From Actinomyces faecalis (GTDB taxonomy: Bacteria; Actinomycetota; Actinomycetes; Actinomycetales; Actinomycetaceae): a stretch of DNA of 64,000 nucleotides. The notes beneath the pieces were generated by a model. The model did not search any database, was not told the origin of the DNA, and worked only from the letters and a program-made list of their open reading frames with translations. Positions 55,286-64,000 of this stretch are shown here, one piece after another; position 1 is the first letter of the stretch, and every line of letters begins with the position of its first letter. The stretch covers positions 2,294,001-2,358,000 of the forward strand of contig NZ_CP063418.1 in assembly GCF_013184985.2 (NCBI RefSeq), in the 5' to 3' direction. A program made the position numbers and the translations under genes.

Positions 55286-55675
55286 ATGAGCCCTGTCCAC
55301 CTGCCTGACGCTGACTTCGAGGACGCCGTCAGCGACGCCCTCGACAGCCTGCCGCCCGACCTCGCCGAGGCCATGGACAACGTCGTGATCCTCGTCCAGG
55401 ACGAGCCCGAGCCCGACATGCTGCGCCCGGAGGACTATGACGAGCTCGGCAGACCCACGCTCCTCGGCCTGTACGACGGCGTCCCCCTGACCGAGCGCGA
55501 CGCCTCCTGGTCCCTGGTCCTGCCCGACCGCGTCCTCATCTTCAAGGGCCCCCTGGAGCGCTGGTGCAGCAGCCGCGAGGAGCTGGTCGAGGAGATCACC
55601 GTGACCGTCATCCACGAGATCGCCCACCACTTCGGCATCGATGACGAACGCCTCCACGAGCTGGGCTGGGAGTAG
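55286..55675 (+). CDS. Small metallopeptidase-family (zincin-like) protein
   Basis: A 129-residue protein with the zinc motif HEIAHHFGIDDERLHELGWE at its C-terminus (HExxH plus a downstream Asp/Glu-rich segment), preceded by LLGLYDGVPLTERD and VLIFKGPLER. This is the short metallopeptidase family (PF06262-like) with no signal peptide. The substrate is unknown. Confidence 0.88.
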   Translation: MSPVHLPDADFEDAVSDALDSLPPDLAEAMDNVVILVQDEPEPDMLRPEDYDELGRPTLLGLYDGVPLTERDASWSLVLPDRVLIFKGPLERWCSSREELVEEITVTVIHEIAHHFGIDDERLHELGWE

Positions 55676-55702
55676 CCCGCCGCTGTCGCTAAGGTCACTG
55701 CC

Positions 55703-56950
55703 ATGAGGCACGTCTTCCCCTCGGCCGATTCCCGCTCCCGTATGTCCCGTCGTGCAGTCATCGGCGCTACGGCGCTCGTCGCCACGGCGGCAGCCGGGAC
55801 GACGGCGGCACTCGCCTGGCTGCGCAAGCCCAGCCCCGCCCCCACGGCGGCTCCGGCGCCCTCCAGCACGCCGTCAGCCACACCGTCGGCTCCTGCGGCG
55901 CCCGAGGTCACACCGACCGCCGAGGCCGGCGCTGACCCCGTAGCAGGCTGGAGCATCGAGCAGACGGCGGGTCAGCTGCTCATGGTGGGCGTTCCTGCCA
56001 CGGGCAGTGCCCGGGCGGTCGACTCGCTGCTCGCCCGGCACGTCGGCGGGGTCTTCCTGTCCGGACGGTCCTCAGCCGGCGTCGCCGCCACCCGCGCGCT
56101 CGTGGACGACCTCACGGCCCGCGCCACGGCCGCCGGTCAGAGCGCTCCGCTCCTCATCGCGACCGACCAGGAGGGCGGCAACGTCCAGGTCCTCTCCGGC
56201 ACGGGGTTCACCAGGATCCCCGAGGCCACGACGCAGGGCACCTGGTCCGCCGAGGAGCTCAGCACAGCCGCGTCAGGCTGGGCCGGCGAGCTTGCCGCAG
56301 CGGGCGTGACGATGAACCTGGCACCGGTGGCCGACCTCGTCGACGTCACCGACCCCAGCTCAAACACTCCCATCGGTCACTGGGACCGCCAGTACGGGGC
56401 TGAAGCCGGTAGCGTCACCGAGCACGTGGTGGCCTTCAACGCCGGGATGCGTCAGGCCGGCGTGGTCCCTGTCATCAAGCACTTCCCCGGGCTGGGACGC
56501 ACCGTCGGCAACACGGACGTGACCGCACACGTCACCGACTCCGTCACCACTCGCGGTGACGCGGCGCTCGGGGTCTTTGCACAGGCGATCGCTGCCGGCA
56601 CCGAGGCCGTCATGGTCTCCTCGGCCTTCTACTCCCTCATCGACCCCGAGGCGCCGGCAGTCTTCTCCCCCACCGTGGTCACCGAGCTCCTGCGCGGCGA
56701 GATGGGCTTTACAGGCGTGGTCGTCACCGATGACGTCGCGGCGGCCGTACAGGTCCAGGCCTGGTCTCCAGCGCAGCGTGCCGTGCTCGCGGTGCGTGCC
56801 GGCTGCGACATCGTGCTGGCCTCGGCCGACTCCTCCGTCGCCCCCGCCATGCTGGACGCGCTCATCGCCGAGGCGCAGGCCGATCCGGCCTTCGCCGAGC
56901 AGGTCGCGGCCGCCGCCCGGCGCGTGCTGACGCTCAAGGCGCAGCGCTGA
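55703..56950 (+). CDS. GH3 family glycosidase, NagZ-like, exported
   Basis: A 415-residue protein with a Tat/Sec-like signal (SRRAVIGATALVATAAAG) and a Pro/Ala linker. The GH3 barrel shows ATDQEGGNVQVLSG, NLAPVADLVDV, VIKHFPGLGRTVGNTDV and GVVVTDDVAAA. NagZ-type GH3 enzymes use a His/Asp dyad in the KHFPG region and release beta-N-acetylglucosamine from muropeptides. Secretion suggests cell-wall or host glycan turnover. Confidence 0.88.
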   Translation: MRHVFPSADSRSRMSRRAVIGATALVATAAAGTTAALAWLRKPSPAPTAAPAPSSTPSATPSAPAAPEVTPTAEAGADPVAGWSIEQTAGQLLMVGVPATGSARAVDSLLARHVGGVFLSGRSSAGVAATRALVDDLTARATAAGQSAPLLIATDQEGGNVQVLSGTGFTRIPEATTQGTWSAEELSTAASGWAGELAAAGVTMNLAPVADLVDVTDPSSNTPIGHWDRQYGAEAGSVTEHVVAFNAGMRQAGVVPVIKHFPGLGRTVGNTDVTAHVTDSVTTRGDAALGVFAQAIAAGTEAVMVSSAFYSLIDPEAPAVFSPTVVTELLRGEMGFTGVVVTDDVAAAVQVQAWSPAQRAVLAVRAGCDIVLASADSSVAPAMLDALIAEAQADPAFAEQVAAAARRVLTLKAQR

Positions 56951-56983
56951 CGCACCAGTGTCACGATCCTCCCCGAGCGGCCG

Positions 56984-58711
56984 TTAGCGCAGCCTGGTCG
57001 TGCCCTCGGAGGAGCCGCCCACGGAGATCTGCTTGGCGAAGCAGTCGTCCTTGGAGATGCCCTGGGCATCGCACCAGCCGTTGGCCCCCTCCGGAGTGGG
57101 GTAGGGCTCTGCCACGATGATGACCCACCAGTGGCCGCCGGCGTCAAAGACGGACCAGCTGTCTGAGTTCAGCAGCAGGGCTTTCGGGTAGACGGCCCGA
57201 GTACGCAGGTAGTGCTCCCACACCATCCGGTTGTCCCAGGTCTCACCGTCGAGAACCAGGCCAGGCCTCTTGGAGGAGATCTGCGGGACCCACGTCCCGT
57301 TGACGCGAGAGACGATCGTGTCGTAGTCCTTGGCCTCCTGCCAGGTCAGGGCCGCAGCCGCTGCGGAGTCCGCCTGGGCGGCGTCACCACCGGTGGCCAA
57401 GGCCGTGAAGGACGGCCCCTGAGAGGTCACCGGCGCGCTCTCGACGCCCGAGCGGTCCAGGGAGAGCACAGCCTTCATCGAGGAGGGGTCGAGCTCAGCC
57501 GCAGGCCGGAAGTACTGAGCGGAGCCGAAAGTGATGTGCACGATCGTGCCCTGGCCCTGCGGCGCCAGCCCGACCGGCGAGGCAGAGAAGTCCACGTGCC
57601 CCAGCGCAACGAGGCTGTCTGCATCGCCACTGCCAGAGGTGGACGAGGGGGCGTAGAGGCTGACCACGTTCTGCGCTCCGGACAGGACGTCCCCACCCTC
57701 GCAGGTCGCCTTCACGTCCAGTCTCACGCGCAGACCTGATGCCGTGTCCTCAACGTCAGTGACGTTAACGTCCGGGTCCTGCCCGCAGCGCGTAGCGTCC
57801 CCGGAAGGCTCCTGGGTCTCCTCCCCCACGATGGAGTCCTGGTCCGAGGTGGAACCGGCGACCTCGAAGCCCTGACCGCGAGTGGACACGTACCAGGCAG
57901 TCCCGCCTCCCACCAGTACGAGCAGGAGAATGACGACGGCGGCCGCCAGCCAGGTCCGCTGGCGCGACAGGCTGGTGCTTGAGGGCAGCGGCGGCTCACC
58001 CGGCCCCGCATCGGAGGCGCCCGGGGCTGAGACAGCCACAGGCACGGGCGTCGGGCCGGCGGCAGGTGCAGGGGCCGGGCTGAGCGCAGCCGGAACCGCG
58101 TCCAGCACGGTAGACACAGGTGCCGGCAGCGTGCCAGCCACCGGCTCCGAGGCCTCAGGCGTGGAAGCCCCCGCGACCGAGGCGGAGGTGGCGTACGGCG
58201 GGTCCGCCTCCGCGACCCCGGCTCCCGCCGCATCCCGTCCGGTGGCCTCAAGCCACTGGCGCAGATCCGGGTAGAGCAGAGGGTTGAAGGACAGCGCCGA
58301 GTGAAGATCTGGGCGGTGCTGGGCGATCGCCGCCTGAAGCTCGAAGTCTGCCGTGCTCGTGGCCACGTCCGCGTCTGCCGCGAGCGCGGCTGCTACGGCA
58401 AGCACCGAGCCGTGGGATCCCGCAGCGGAGGACGTCGTCCCAGCAGCGCAGGTGAGAGCGTCCGCCGGAGCCGGCTGCGCCGTCGTCCCGGCCTGGTCCT
58501 CGGCCGGCTCGGAAGCCTGCGTGCCGGAGCCCGCCAGCTGCTCGTCCACCCAGGTGCGCAGGTCGTCATAGAGGGAGGTGTTGCGCGCAAGCGCCTCCAC
58601 CAGGTCGGGACGGTTCTGGGCGATGGCCGCCTGCAGGGCGAAGTCCGTGGTCGTCGAGGCCAGCTCCTGGTCCGCCGCGAGCGCGACCAGGCGGGTCTGT
58701 TCGGAGTCCAT
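56984..58711 (-). CDS. LRV-type repeat membrane protein
   Basis: 575 residues. Two copies of a variant leucine-rich-like unit occur (residues about 12-54 and 112-154), each with DFxLQAAIAQxRPDL and LYxDLRxW. A Pro/Ala linker leads to one span (WLAAAVVILLLVLVGGGTAW) and a roughly 300-residue exterior domain. The latter includes HWWVIIVAEPYPTPEGANGW and two conserved Cys pairs. The topology puts the repeats in the cytoplasm. Function is unknown. Confidence 0.8.
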   Translation of the reverse strand: MDSEQTRLVALAADQELASTTTDFALQAAIAQNRPDLVEALARNTSLYDDLRTWVDEQLAGSGTQASEPAEDQAGTTAQPAPADALTCAAGTTSSAAGSHGSVLAVAAALAADADVATSTADFELQAAIAQHRPDLHSALSFNPLLYPDLRQWLEATGRDAAGAGVAEADPPYATSASVAGASTPEASEPVAGTLPAPVSTVLDAVPAALSPAPAPAAGPTPVPVAVSAPGASDAGPGEPPLPSSTSLSRQRTWLAAAVVILLLVLVGGGTAWYVSTRGQGFEVAGSTSDQDSIVGEETQEPSGDATRCGQDPDVNVTDVEDTASGLRVRLDVKATCEGGDVLSGAQNVVSLYAPSSTSGSGDADSLVALGHVDFSASPVGLAPQGQGTIVHITFGSAQYFRPAAELDPSSMKAVLSLDRSGVESAPVTSQGPSFTALATGGDAAQADSAAAAALTWQEAKDYDTIVSRVNGTWVPQISSKRPGLVLDGETWDNRMVWEHYLRTRAVYPKALLLNSDSWSVFDAGGHWWVIIVAEPYPTPEGANGWCDAQGISKDDCFAKQISVGGSSEGTTRLR

Positions 58712-58796
58712 GCACGAGCCTTCCGGGAGGAGACGGGGCGTACCGGGGCGGCGGCTTCGATGCTACCCGCGCTGAGCCCCCGCCCCTCCCCTCCAA

Positions 58797-58872
58797 GCGG
58801 ACAACCTTTTCGTAAGGTGGACAACCAAAAACTGAGGTTTTACGTTGTCCACCTTACGAAAAGGTTGTCCGC
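58797..58872. repeat. Long palindromic repeat, copy 1
   Basis: Perfect 29-bp arms (58797-58825 and 58844-58872) around an 18-base loop that contains its own AAAAC-TGAG-GTTTT hairpin. It lies between the divergent LRV-protein and ABC genes. Confidence 0.9.
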
Positions 58873-58968
58873 CCACAGCTCCTCAGGAGAGTCACGCATC
58901 TGCGCGCGTCGATTCCCACAGTCACGACCGGTCATCGTGTCGGAGGTGCTCGCTAGCCTGATCCCACC

Positions 58969-60972
58969 ATGCCACCAGATACTCACGCCCCCGCCCCGCA
59001 GGCGGGCGGCCGCCGTCGTCTCCTTCCCCAACCAGGGGACCCGCTGCCTCAACCTGGCACCAGCACACCAGGGCACCTGCTGAGGTGGCTGCTTCGTCGC
59101 GCCGCCATGCCCGTGCTGCTCGCCACGCTCGCCGCAGTCGTCGCCAGCGTCATCCAGGCCATCATCCCTGGTTTCCTCGGTGCAGCACTGGATGCCGGGA
59201 TTGAGAACGGGTTAAACGAGCGTGTGTGGGCCATCGGCCTGGGGCTGCTGGCACTCTTCTGCGTCTACGCCGTGGCGGACACGACCCTGTCCTACGTGCG
59301 CGTCCACGCCTGGATGCGCACCACCTTCGACGTCTCACGGCTGGTAGGACGCCAGGTGGCCACCACCGGCGCGGACCTGCCACGTCAGGTCTCCACCGGC
59401 GAGGTCGCCGCGGTCGTGGCCTCGGACGCGCAGTACATCGGCACCTTCATCGAGAGGCTGCCGGGCCTGATCGGTGCCGCGACCTCCTTCCTGGTCGTCG
59501 CCGTGCTCATGCTGCGCACCTCGGTCCAGCTCGGGCTCATCGCGCTGGTCGGGATGCCGCTGGTCGCCTGGATCGTCACCCTGGTCATCAAGCCGCTCCA
59601 ACGGCGCCAGGCCTACCAGCGTGAGGCGCAGTCCGAGGTCACCACGATCACCACTGACACAGTGGCGGGCCTGCGCATCCTGCGCGGGATCGGCGGCGAG
59701 GAGGTCTTCGCCCAGCGCTACCGTGACGCCTCCCAGGAGCTGCGCCGCCGCGGAGTGAGCGTGGCCGGCACGCAGTCGGTTCTCATGAGCCTGCAGGTGC
59801 TTTTGCCGGGCCTGTTCGTAGCTGTGGTGGTGTGGGTGGCTGCACGCATGGCCGTGGCCGGGAACCTGAGCACCGGCGAGCTCGTCACCTTCTACGGCTA
59901 CACCGCCTACCTGTCCTGGCCGCTGATGGAGTTCTCCAGCTCCGTCCAGGACTACACCCGTGCCCGCGTGGGCGCGCGCAAGCTCTTCCGGCTCCTGCAG
60001 GTCAGCCCTGTGGCGGGAAGCGCCACGGAACGCCTGACGCTGGACCCTGCGCGCGGCACGGCCTGTGCCGGCGAGCTGGTCGACTCAGCCTCCGGGGTAC
60101 GAATCGCGCCCGGGCGCATGACGGCGTTGGTCGCCGCCAGCCCGTCCATCTCCACCTCGTTGGCCACCCGCCTGGGCCGTTTCGACGACGCCGAGCCCGC
60201 CGTCACGCTCGACGGCCGGCCGCTAGCGCAGATGCCTCTGGAGGACGTGCGCGCCAGCGTCGTCGTCTCCGGAGCGACCGCCCAGCTGTTCACCGGGACC
60301 CTGCGCGAGGCCCTCGACGTCCGCCGAGCCGCCGTACCCGCTCCGGTCGCCGTCAGGCAGCTCGTGGCGGCGGAGGCCGAGCGCACGAGCGTGGCGGCCG
60401 TGGACCAGAACGTGCACGAGGTCGCAGTCCGCGAGGCCGGGGACGAGCGCCTGCTGGCGGCCCTTGAGGTCGCTGACGCCCATGACGTCCTGTCCTCCCT
60501 GGAGGAGGGGCTGGCCGGCATGATCACGGAGAAGGGACGGTCCTTGTCCGGCGGGCAGCGCCAGCGCGTGGCGCTGGCCCGAGCCCTTCTGACCGAGGCG
60601 CCCACGCTCGTTCTCATCGAGCCCACCAGCGCGCTGGACTCCCACACCGAGTCCCGGGTGGCCAGACGTATCCAGCGGGTGCGAGCGGGACGGACCACGG
60701 TCATCGTCACCGAGTCACCACTCGTGCTCGAAGCCTGCGACGAGGTTGTGCTCTTGGATGAGGCCGGCCGCGAGCGTGTGCGTGCCACGCACCGCGAGCT
60801 GCTGGCACGCGCCCGAGCCGGTGAGCAGGCCGCGCTGGCCTACCGGACGGTCGTCGCGCGGGCCAGTGGTGAGGAAGTCTCTGACGCTCCTGCGCACGGT
60901 GGTGGCGGTGGCCAGGTGGCGGGCGACGCCGTCGGCCAGCCCAGCCCGAGCCCCGAGGAGGTGGGGCGCTGA
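58969..60972 (+). CDS. ABC exporter half-transporter with degenerate Walker A (subunit 1)
   Basis: A 667-residue TMD-NBD protein. Six spans lie at residues about 45-330. The NBD Walker A region reads ALVAASPSISTSLATRLG near residue 385 and lacks the GxxGxGK[ST] motif. Walker B is TLVLIEPTSALD, with no Asp before Glu. The signature LSGGQRQRVALARALL near 525 is intact. It overlaps the next gene by one base (TGATG). A heterodimer with subunit 2 would retain one complete ATP site made of this signature and the partner's Walker A. Confidence 0.88.
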   Translation: MPPDTHAPAPQAGGRRRLLPQPGDPLPQPGTSTPGHLLRWLLRRAAMPVLLATLAAVVASVIQAIIPGFLGAALDAGIENGLNERVWAIGLGLLALFCVYAVADTTLSYVRVHAWMRTTFDVSRLVGRQVATTGADLPRQVSTGEVAAVVASDAQYIGTFIERLPGLIGAATSFLVVAVLMLRTSVQLGLIALVGMPLVAWIVTLVIKPLQRRQAYQREAQSEVTTITTDTVAGLRILRGIGGEEVFAQRYRDASQELRRRGVSVAGTQSVLMSLQVLLPGLFVAVVVWVAARMAVAGNLSTGELVTFYGYTAYLSWPLMEFSSSVQDYTRARVGARKLFRLLQVSPVAGSATERLTLDPARGTACAGELVDSASGVRIAPGRMTALVAASPSISTSLATRLGRFDDAEPAVTLDGRPLAQMPLEDVRASVVVSGATAQLFTGTLREALDVRRAAVPAPVAVRQLVAAEAERTSVAAVDQNVHEVAVREAGDERLLAALEVADAHDVLSSLEEGLAGMITEKGRSLSGGQRQRVALARALLTEAPTLVLIEPTSALDSHTESRVARRIQRVRAGRTTVIVTESPLVLEACDEVVLLDEAGRERVRATHRELLARARAGEQAALAYRTVVARASGEEVSDAPAHGGGGGQVAGDAVGQPSPSPEEVGR

Positions 60973-62708
60973 TGGCGCTGCCTGTGGCACCTGGCAAGGT
61001 CGCAATGCGCAAGACCTTCGGGATCATGGCCTCCTACCGGTGGCGCTTCGTTGACGTGCTGGTCCTGCAGGTGGTGGCGGTCCTAGCCACTCTCGTGGCC
61101 CCGCAGCTGCTGGGCCAGCTCGTCACCCGCGTGTCTGAGGGAGCGGGCACGGCCGGGTACGTGGATCGGGTGGCCCTGGCCATCATCGTCGTCACCATCG
61201 CGGGTGCTGTCGTCAACCGCTACGCCCAGATGCACGCGCGCACGCTGGGCGAGGCGGTCTTCGCCGACCTGCGTGAGCGGATGATGACCCGAGTGGTGCA
61301 CCTGCCCCTGTCCGCCGTCGAGTCGGCCGGCACCGGGGACCTCGTAGGACGCACCACCAATGACGTCTCCCGCATTGAGTTCCTCGTGCGCGTGGGCATC
61401 CCGCAGATCATGGTCTGCACGGTCACGATCATCTTCACGATCGCGGCGGCGGCGCTGTCCAACCCGCTGCTGGCGCTCGGGCTGCTGGTGGTGGCGCCGC
61501 CTGTCTACCTCATGATGAGCTGGTACCTGCCCCTGGCGGTGCCGGCCTACCGGGCCGGCTCCGCCGCCTCCGCTCGGCTGAACGGCGTGGTCTCCGAGAC
61601 CGTCGAGCACGCCGAGACCGTGGACGCGCTGGGCCTAGGCCTCCAGCGTCAGGCGGCGATCGACACCTCCGTCGCCGAGGCGTGGAGCCTGGAGCGGTTC
61701 ACCGCTCAGCTGCGAGTGCGGCTCTTCCTGGTGCTGGACGTCGCCTGGCGCGCGCCCGTCGTCGTCATCCTGCTGTGGGGATCCTTCCTGGCAGGACGCG
61801 GCGTCGTGGGGCTCGGGGCGATCACCACGGTGGCCCTGTACGCCATGGAGCTGCGCAAGCCCATCGGCCAGCTCATGTTCTGGATCGACACCGTCCAGGT
61901 GGCACAGGCCTCCCTCTCCCGCATCCTGGGCGTGGAGGAGGTACCGGCCGACCGCACGCCTACGGGAGCCAAGCCCGACGGCACCCGGATGGAGCTGAGG
62001 GACGTGCGCTTCGCCTACCGTGAGGGGGCGGAGGTGCTGCACGGGATCAACCTGGAGCTGTGCCCAGGTGAGCGCCTGGCCGTGGTCGGTCCTTCCGGCT
62101 CAGGCAAGTCGACGCTGGGGCGCATGCTGGCCGGCATCAACCCTCCGTCCTCTGGCACCGTGACCGTGGGCGGGGTTGCGCTGACGGATTTGACGGAGGA
62201 CGAGCTGCGTCGTCACGTGGCGCTGGTGACTCAGGAGCACCACGTCTTCGTGGGCACGATCGCGGACAACGTGCGCCTGGGCCGTCCAGACGCGGACGAC
62301 GACACGATCGCCCAGGCGGTTCGCGCCATCGGCGCCGATGCCTGGGTGGAGGCGCTGCCCGAGGGCATGCACACCATGGTCGGCTCCGGGCATCTGGCGC
62401 TCACGCCGGCGCAGGCGCAGGAGGTGGCGCTGGCACGCCTGGTGCTGCTGGACCCGCACACCCTTATCCTGGACGAGGCCACGAGCCTGCTCGATCCTCG
62501 CTCTGCACGCGCCCTGGAGCGCACGCTGTCCACCGCCCTGGCAGGACGCACCGTCGTCGAGGTGGCCCACCGCCTGTACACGGCGCAGGACGCGGACCGG
62601 GTTGCCGTCGTCATGGACGGGCGGATCGTAGAGCTGGGCAGCCACGACGAGCTCGTGGCGCTCGGCGGGGAGTACGCCAGCCTCTGGGAGGCGTGGAGCC
62701 AGGAGTAA
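60972..62708 (+). CDS. ABC exporter half-transporter with degenerate signature (subunit 2)
   Basis: A 578-residue TMD-NBD protein. Walker A is intact (VVGPSGSGKSTLGRML, near residue 372) and Walker B is LILDEATSLLD. The signature region reads LTPAQAQEVALARLVL near residue 476 instead of LSGGQ. It therefore complements subunit 1. The exported substrate is unknown; such heterodimers move drugs, peptides or siderophores. Confidence 0.9.
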   Translation: MALPVAPGKVAMRKTFGIMASYRWRFVDVLVLQVVAVLATLVAPQLLGQLVTRVSEGAGTAGYVDRVALAIIVVTIAGAVVNRYAQMHARTLGEAVFADLRERMMTRVVHLPLSAVESAGTGDLVGRTTNDVSRIEFLVRVGIPQIMVCTVTIIFTIAAAALSNPLLALGLLVVAPPVYLMMSWYLPLAVPAYRAGSAASARLNGVVSETVEHAETVDALGLGLQRQAAIDTSVAEAWSLERFTAQLRVRLFLVLDVAWRAPVVVILLWGSFLAGRGVVGLGAITTVALYAMELRKPIGQLMFWIDTVQVAQASLSRILGVEEVPADRTPTGAKPDGTRMELRDVRFAYREGAEVLHGINLELCPGERLAVVGPSGSGKSTLGRMLAGINPPSSGTVTVGGVALTDLTEDELRRHVALVTQEHHVFVGTIADNVRLGRPDADDDTIAQAVRAIGADAWVEALPEGMHTMVGSGHLALTPAQAQEVALARLVLLDPHTLILDEATSLLDPRSARALERTLSTALAGRTVVEVAHRLYTAQDADRVAVVMDGRIVELGSHDELVALGGEYASLWEAWSQE

Positions 62709-62729
62709 GTACCCGCCCCCAATCCCTCC

Positions 62730-62809
62730 ATACGGACAACCTTTTCGTAAGTTGGACAACGTAAAACCCTGGTTCTTGGTTGTCCAACTTACGAAAAGGT
62801 TGTCCGTAT
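62730..62809. repeat. Long palindromic repeat, copy 2
   Basis: Perfect 31-bp arms (62730-62760 and 62779-62809) around an 18-base loop. The arm core ACGGACAACC-TTTTCGTAA is shared with copies 1 and 3. It lies between convergent genes and could terminate both. Confidence 0.92.
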
Positions 62810-62871
62810 GAGGGGCCAGTGGGCAGGCGGGTCGGCAGGCGGGAGGACCGCACCGGCGAGGCAGCACATAC

Positions 62872-63864
62872 TCAGTACAGCGAGCGCACGCCTGCGTCCG
62901 CCAGGCGTTCCAGCATCTCTCTCCCGCCCTCTCTCAGGGCGTCGCCCCAGAGCCAGCGCACTACTTGCATCCCGCTGGCCCGCATCAACGCTTGCTCACG
63001 CTGTCTCTCCTCAAAGAGGACATCATCCATGGAACGGCCGTAAACCTCCTGGTCATACTTCATGCGACCGTCAAACTCTCCGATGACCTTGAGCTCTGGC
63101 CAGCTGAAGTCCACCCTGCCAACGAACACCCCGTGACGGTCATAGATCTTCGTCTGCAGGTCAGGCGGTGGCAGGTGGTGCTCGATCATGACCGCCCGGC
63201 TCAGGCTCTCCCCTGGTGACTCCGACCGCGGATCCGCCACTGCGATCCACGCACGCAGCCTGCTGTTCCCACGGCACCCTCGTTGAACGGCAAGAAGCTC
63301 CAACAGCCTCTCCTTCGACGTCGTTCCCTGACGCAGGGCATCGTCCAGACTGACGAGGGTGGAGGAGAAGGAACGACGGCGCCCCAGGTCAATCAGCGTC
63401 TGCCGCAGGCTGGTCAGCGGCACACCGTCGCTCTCCTCAATCTCGCAGTCGGGCCGGGCGGACAGGGTCCGCGTCGTCGGTGTGAGACGTCCTCCACCAC
63501 GGGCAATCTTGACCAGCTGGACCTTCTCAGGCATCGGACCAATCAGCGGGATGCCATGAAGGACCGCGGCGGACTCGCGCGCCAGGATGGCCCCTGGCTC
63601 GAGGTCGCCAGTGAGACGCATGGCACACATGCGCGTCAGGTGCTGGTCCCGCCACGTCGCCGACTCGAACTCGGACCTGTACACATAGGCGCCCGGGCGC
63701 AGCCGCAGCAGCTCAGCCCGACGTTGCCTGGCCGAACGCGCCAGCAGGTCGGGGTTCAGCATGGAATCGGCTGCGTCGCCACGCAACGCGATGCTGACTG
63801 GTGACTCCCACATGCCACTAGCGTGACGCATGACCGGCTCTCCGCACTGAGGGCCTGTGGACAC
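62872..63864 (-). CDS. DUF559/AbiEi-like protein
   Basis: A 330-residue protein. The N-terminal part resembles an AbiEi/DUF559-type leader (AARQRR-like segment, LARESAAVLHGIPLIG). The C-terminus has a Vsr-like nuclease pattern: VDFSWPELKVIGEFDGRMKYD and a later VVRWLWGDALREG. Such proteins are common actinobacterial genes with possible DNA nicking activity or toxin-antitoxin links; none is demonstrated here. GTG 63864 is the assumed start. It is flanked by two palindromic repeats. Confidence 0.75.
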   Translation of the reverse strand: MSTGPQCGEPVMRHASGMWESPVSIALRGDAADSMLNPDLLARSARQRRAELLRLRPGAYVYRSEFESATWRDQHLTRMCAMRLTGDLEPGAILARESAAVLHGIPLIGPMPEKVQLVKIARGGGRLTPTTRTLSARPDCEIEESDGVPLTSLRQTLIDLGRRRSFSSTLVSLDDALRQGTTSKERLLELLAVQRGCRGNSRLRAWIAVADPRSESPGESLSRAVMIEHHLPPPDLQTKIYDRHGVFVGRVDFSWPELKVIGEFDGRMKYDQEVYGRSMDDVLFEERQREQALMRASGMQVVRWLWGDALREGGREMLERLADAGVRSLY

Positions 63865-63935
63865 AAGGGCGGGAGGGTGTCACGGGGCCGGCCTGTGGAG
63901 CCCGAGCACCCCGGCCCCGCCCTGCCTTCTCCCAT

Positions 63936-64000
63936 ATACGGACAACCTTTTCGTAACTTGGACAACATAAAACCCCGGTTCTTGGTTGTCTGACTTACGA
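63936..64000. repeat. Long palindromic repeat, copy 3 (cut by window edge)
   Basis: Left arm 63936-63966 and loop as in copy 2. The right arm is truncated by the window end after 16 bases and already differs at three positions from perfect complementarity. Confidence 0.85.

Overview
The window is high-GC DNA (about two thirds G+C or more by eye) packed with short-spaced and overlapping genes. The content points to an actinobacterium of the Actinomycetaceae, most likely Actinomyces or a close relative. Supporting genes are an orphan GlnR-type regulator, DUF2516, a MutT1-type Nudix plus histidine-phosphatase fusion, a HAIR-like site upstream of clpC, an LAKTG surface protein and a MoxR/RAMA-type neighbourhood. 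The genus assignment is inference; no rRNA is present.

Layout. 1-2.5 kb: a gene cut by the left edge and a damaged moxR that share an 80-bp duplicated segment. 2.5-9.2 kb: pyruvate phosphate dikinase and two tandem MHS-type MFS transporters. 9.6-12.8 kb: clpC and a 36-residue membrane peptide. 13-15.9 kb: a tight operon of a nitrobindin-like protein, ygfZ, DUF2516 and dtd. 16-21.9 kb: a GlnR-like regulator, a divergent membrane protein and pstSCAB behind a PHO-box-like direct repeat. 22-26.5 kb: a mutT1-like gene, ppk and an unknown gene. 26.5-28.5 kb: a decayed gluconate locus (gntR, gntK, the 3' tail of a lost permease) with a NiCoT relic and tRNA-Lys. 28.7-36.7 kb: housekeeping genes (glsB-type, DEAD helicase, EamA, AEC, EEP nuclease, msrB, MscS channel, DUF6457).

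36.8-44.8 kb is an anaerobic respiration island. A TetR regulator with a palindromic operator faces dmsABC, which is followed by two TorD-type chaperone genes and a ferredoxin/zinc-ribbon protein. 45-51.1 kb is a beta-glucoside (cellobiose-like) locus: two LacI-type operators, a binding lipoprotein, two permeases, a GH1 beta-glucosidase and a LacI regulator.

51.8-54.7 kb is the most disturbed stretch. IS256/IS1249-like inverted ends and two transposase fragments bracket a broken xth fragment and an apparently intact LAKTG surface protein with three near-identical 26-residue repeats and a C10 tract upstream. A 28-bp direct repeat flanks the whole block. A tRNA-Glu-Asp-Phe cluster follows. 55-64 kb holds a small metallopeptidase, a GH3 enzyme, an LRV-type membrane protein, a heterodimeric ABC exporter with complementary degenerate ATP sites and a DUF559-like protein. 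Three copies of one long palindromic repeat family lie in this last stretch.

The best candidates for something new are the surface-protein gene nested within IS ends, the palindromic repeat family, the dms operon with its extra TorD-like and ferredoxin partners, and the segment shared by moxR and its neighbour.
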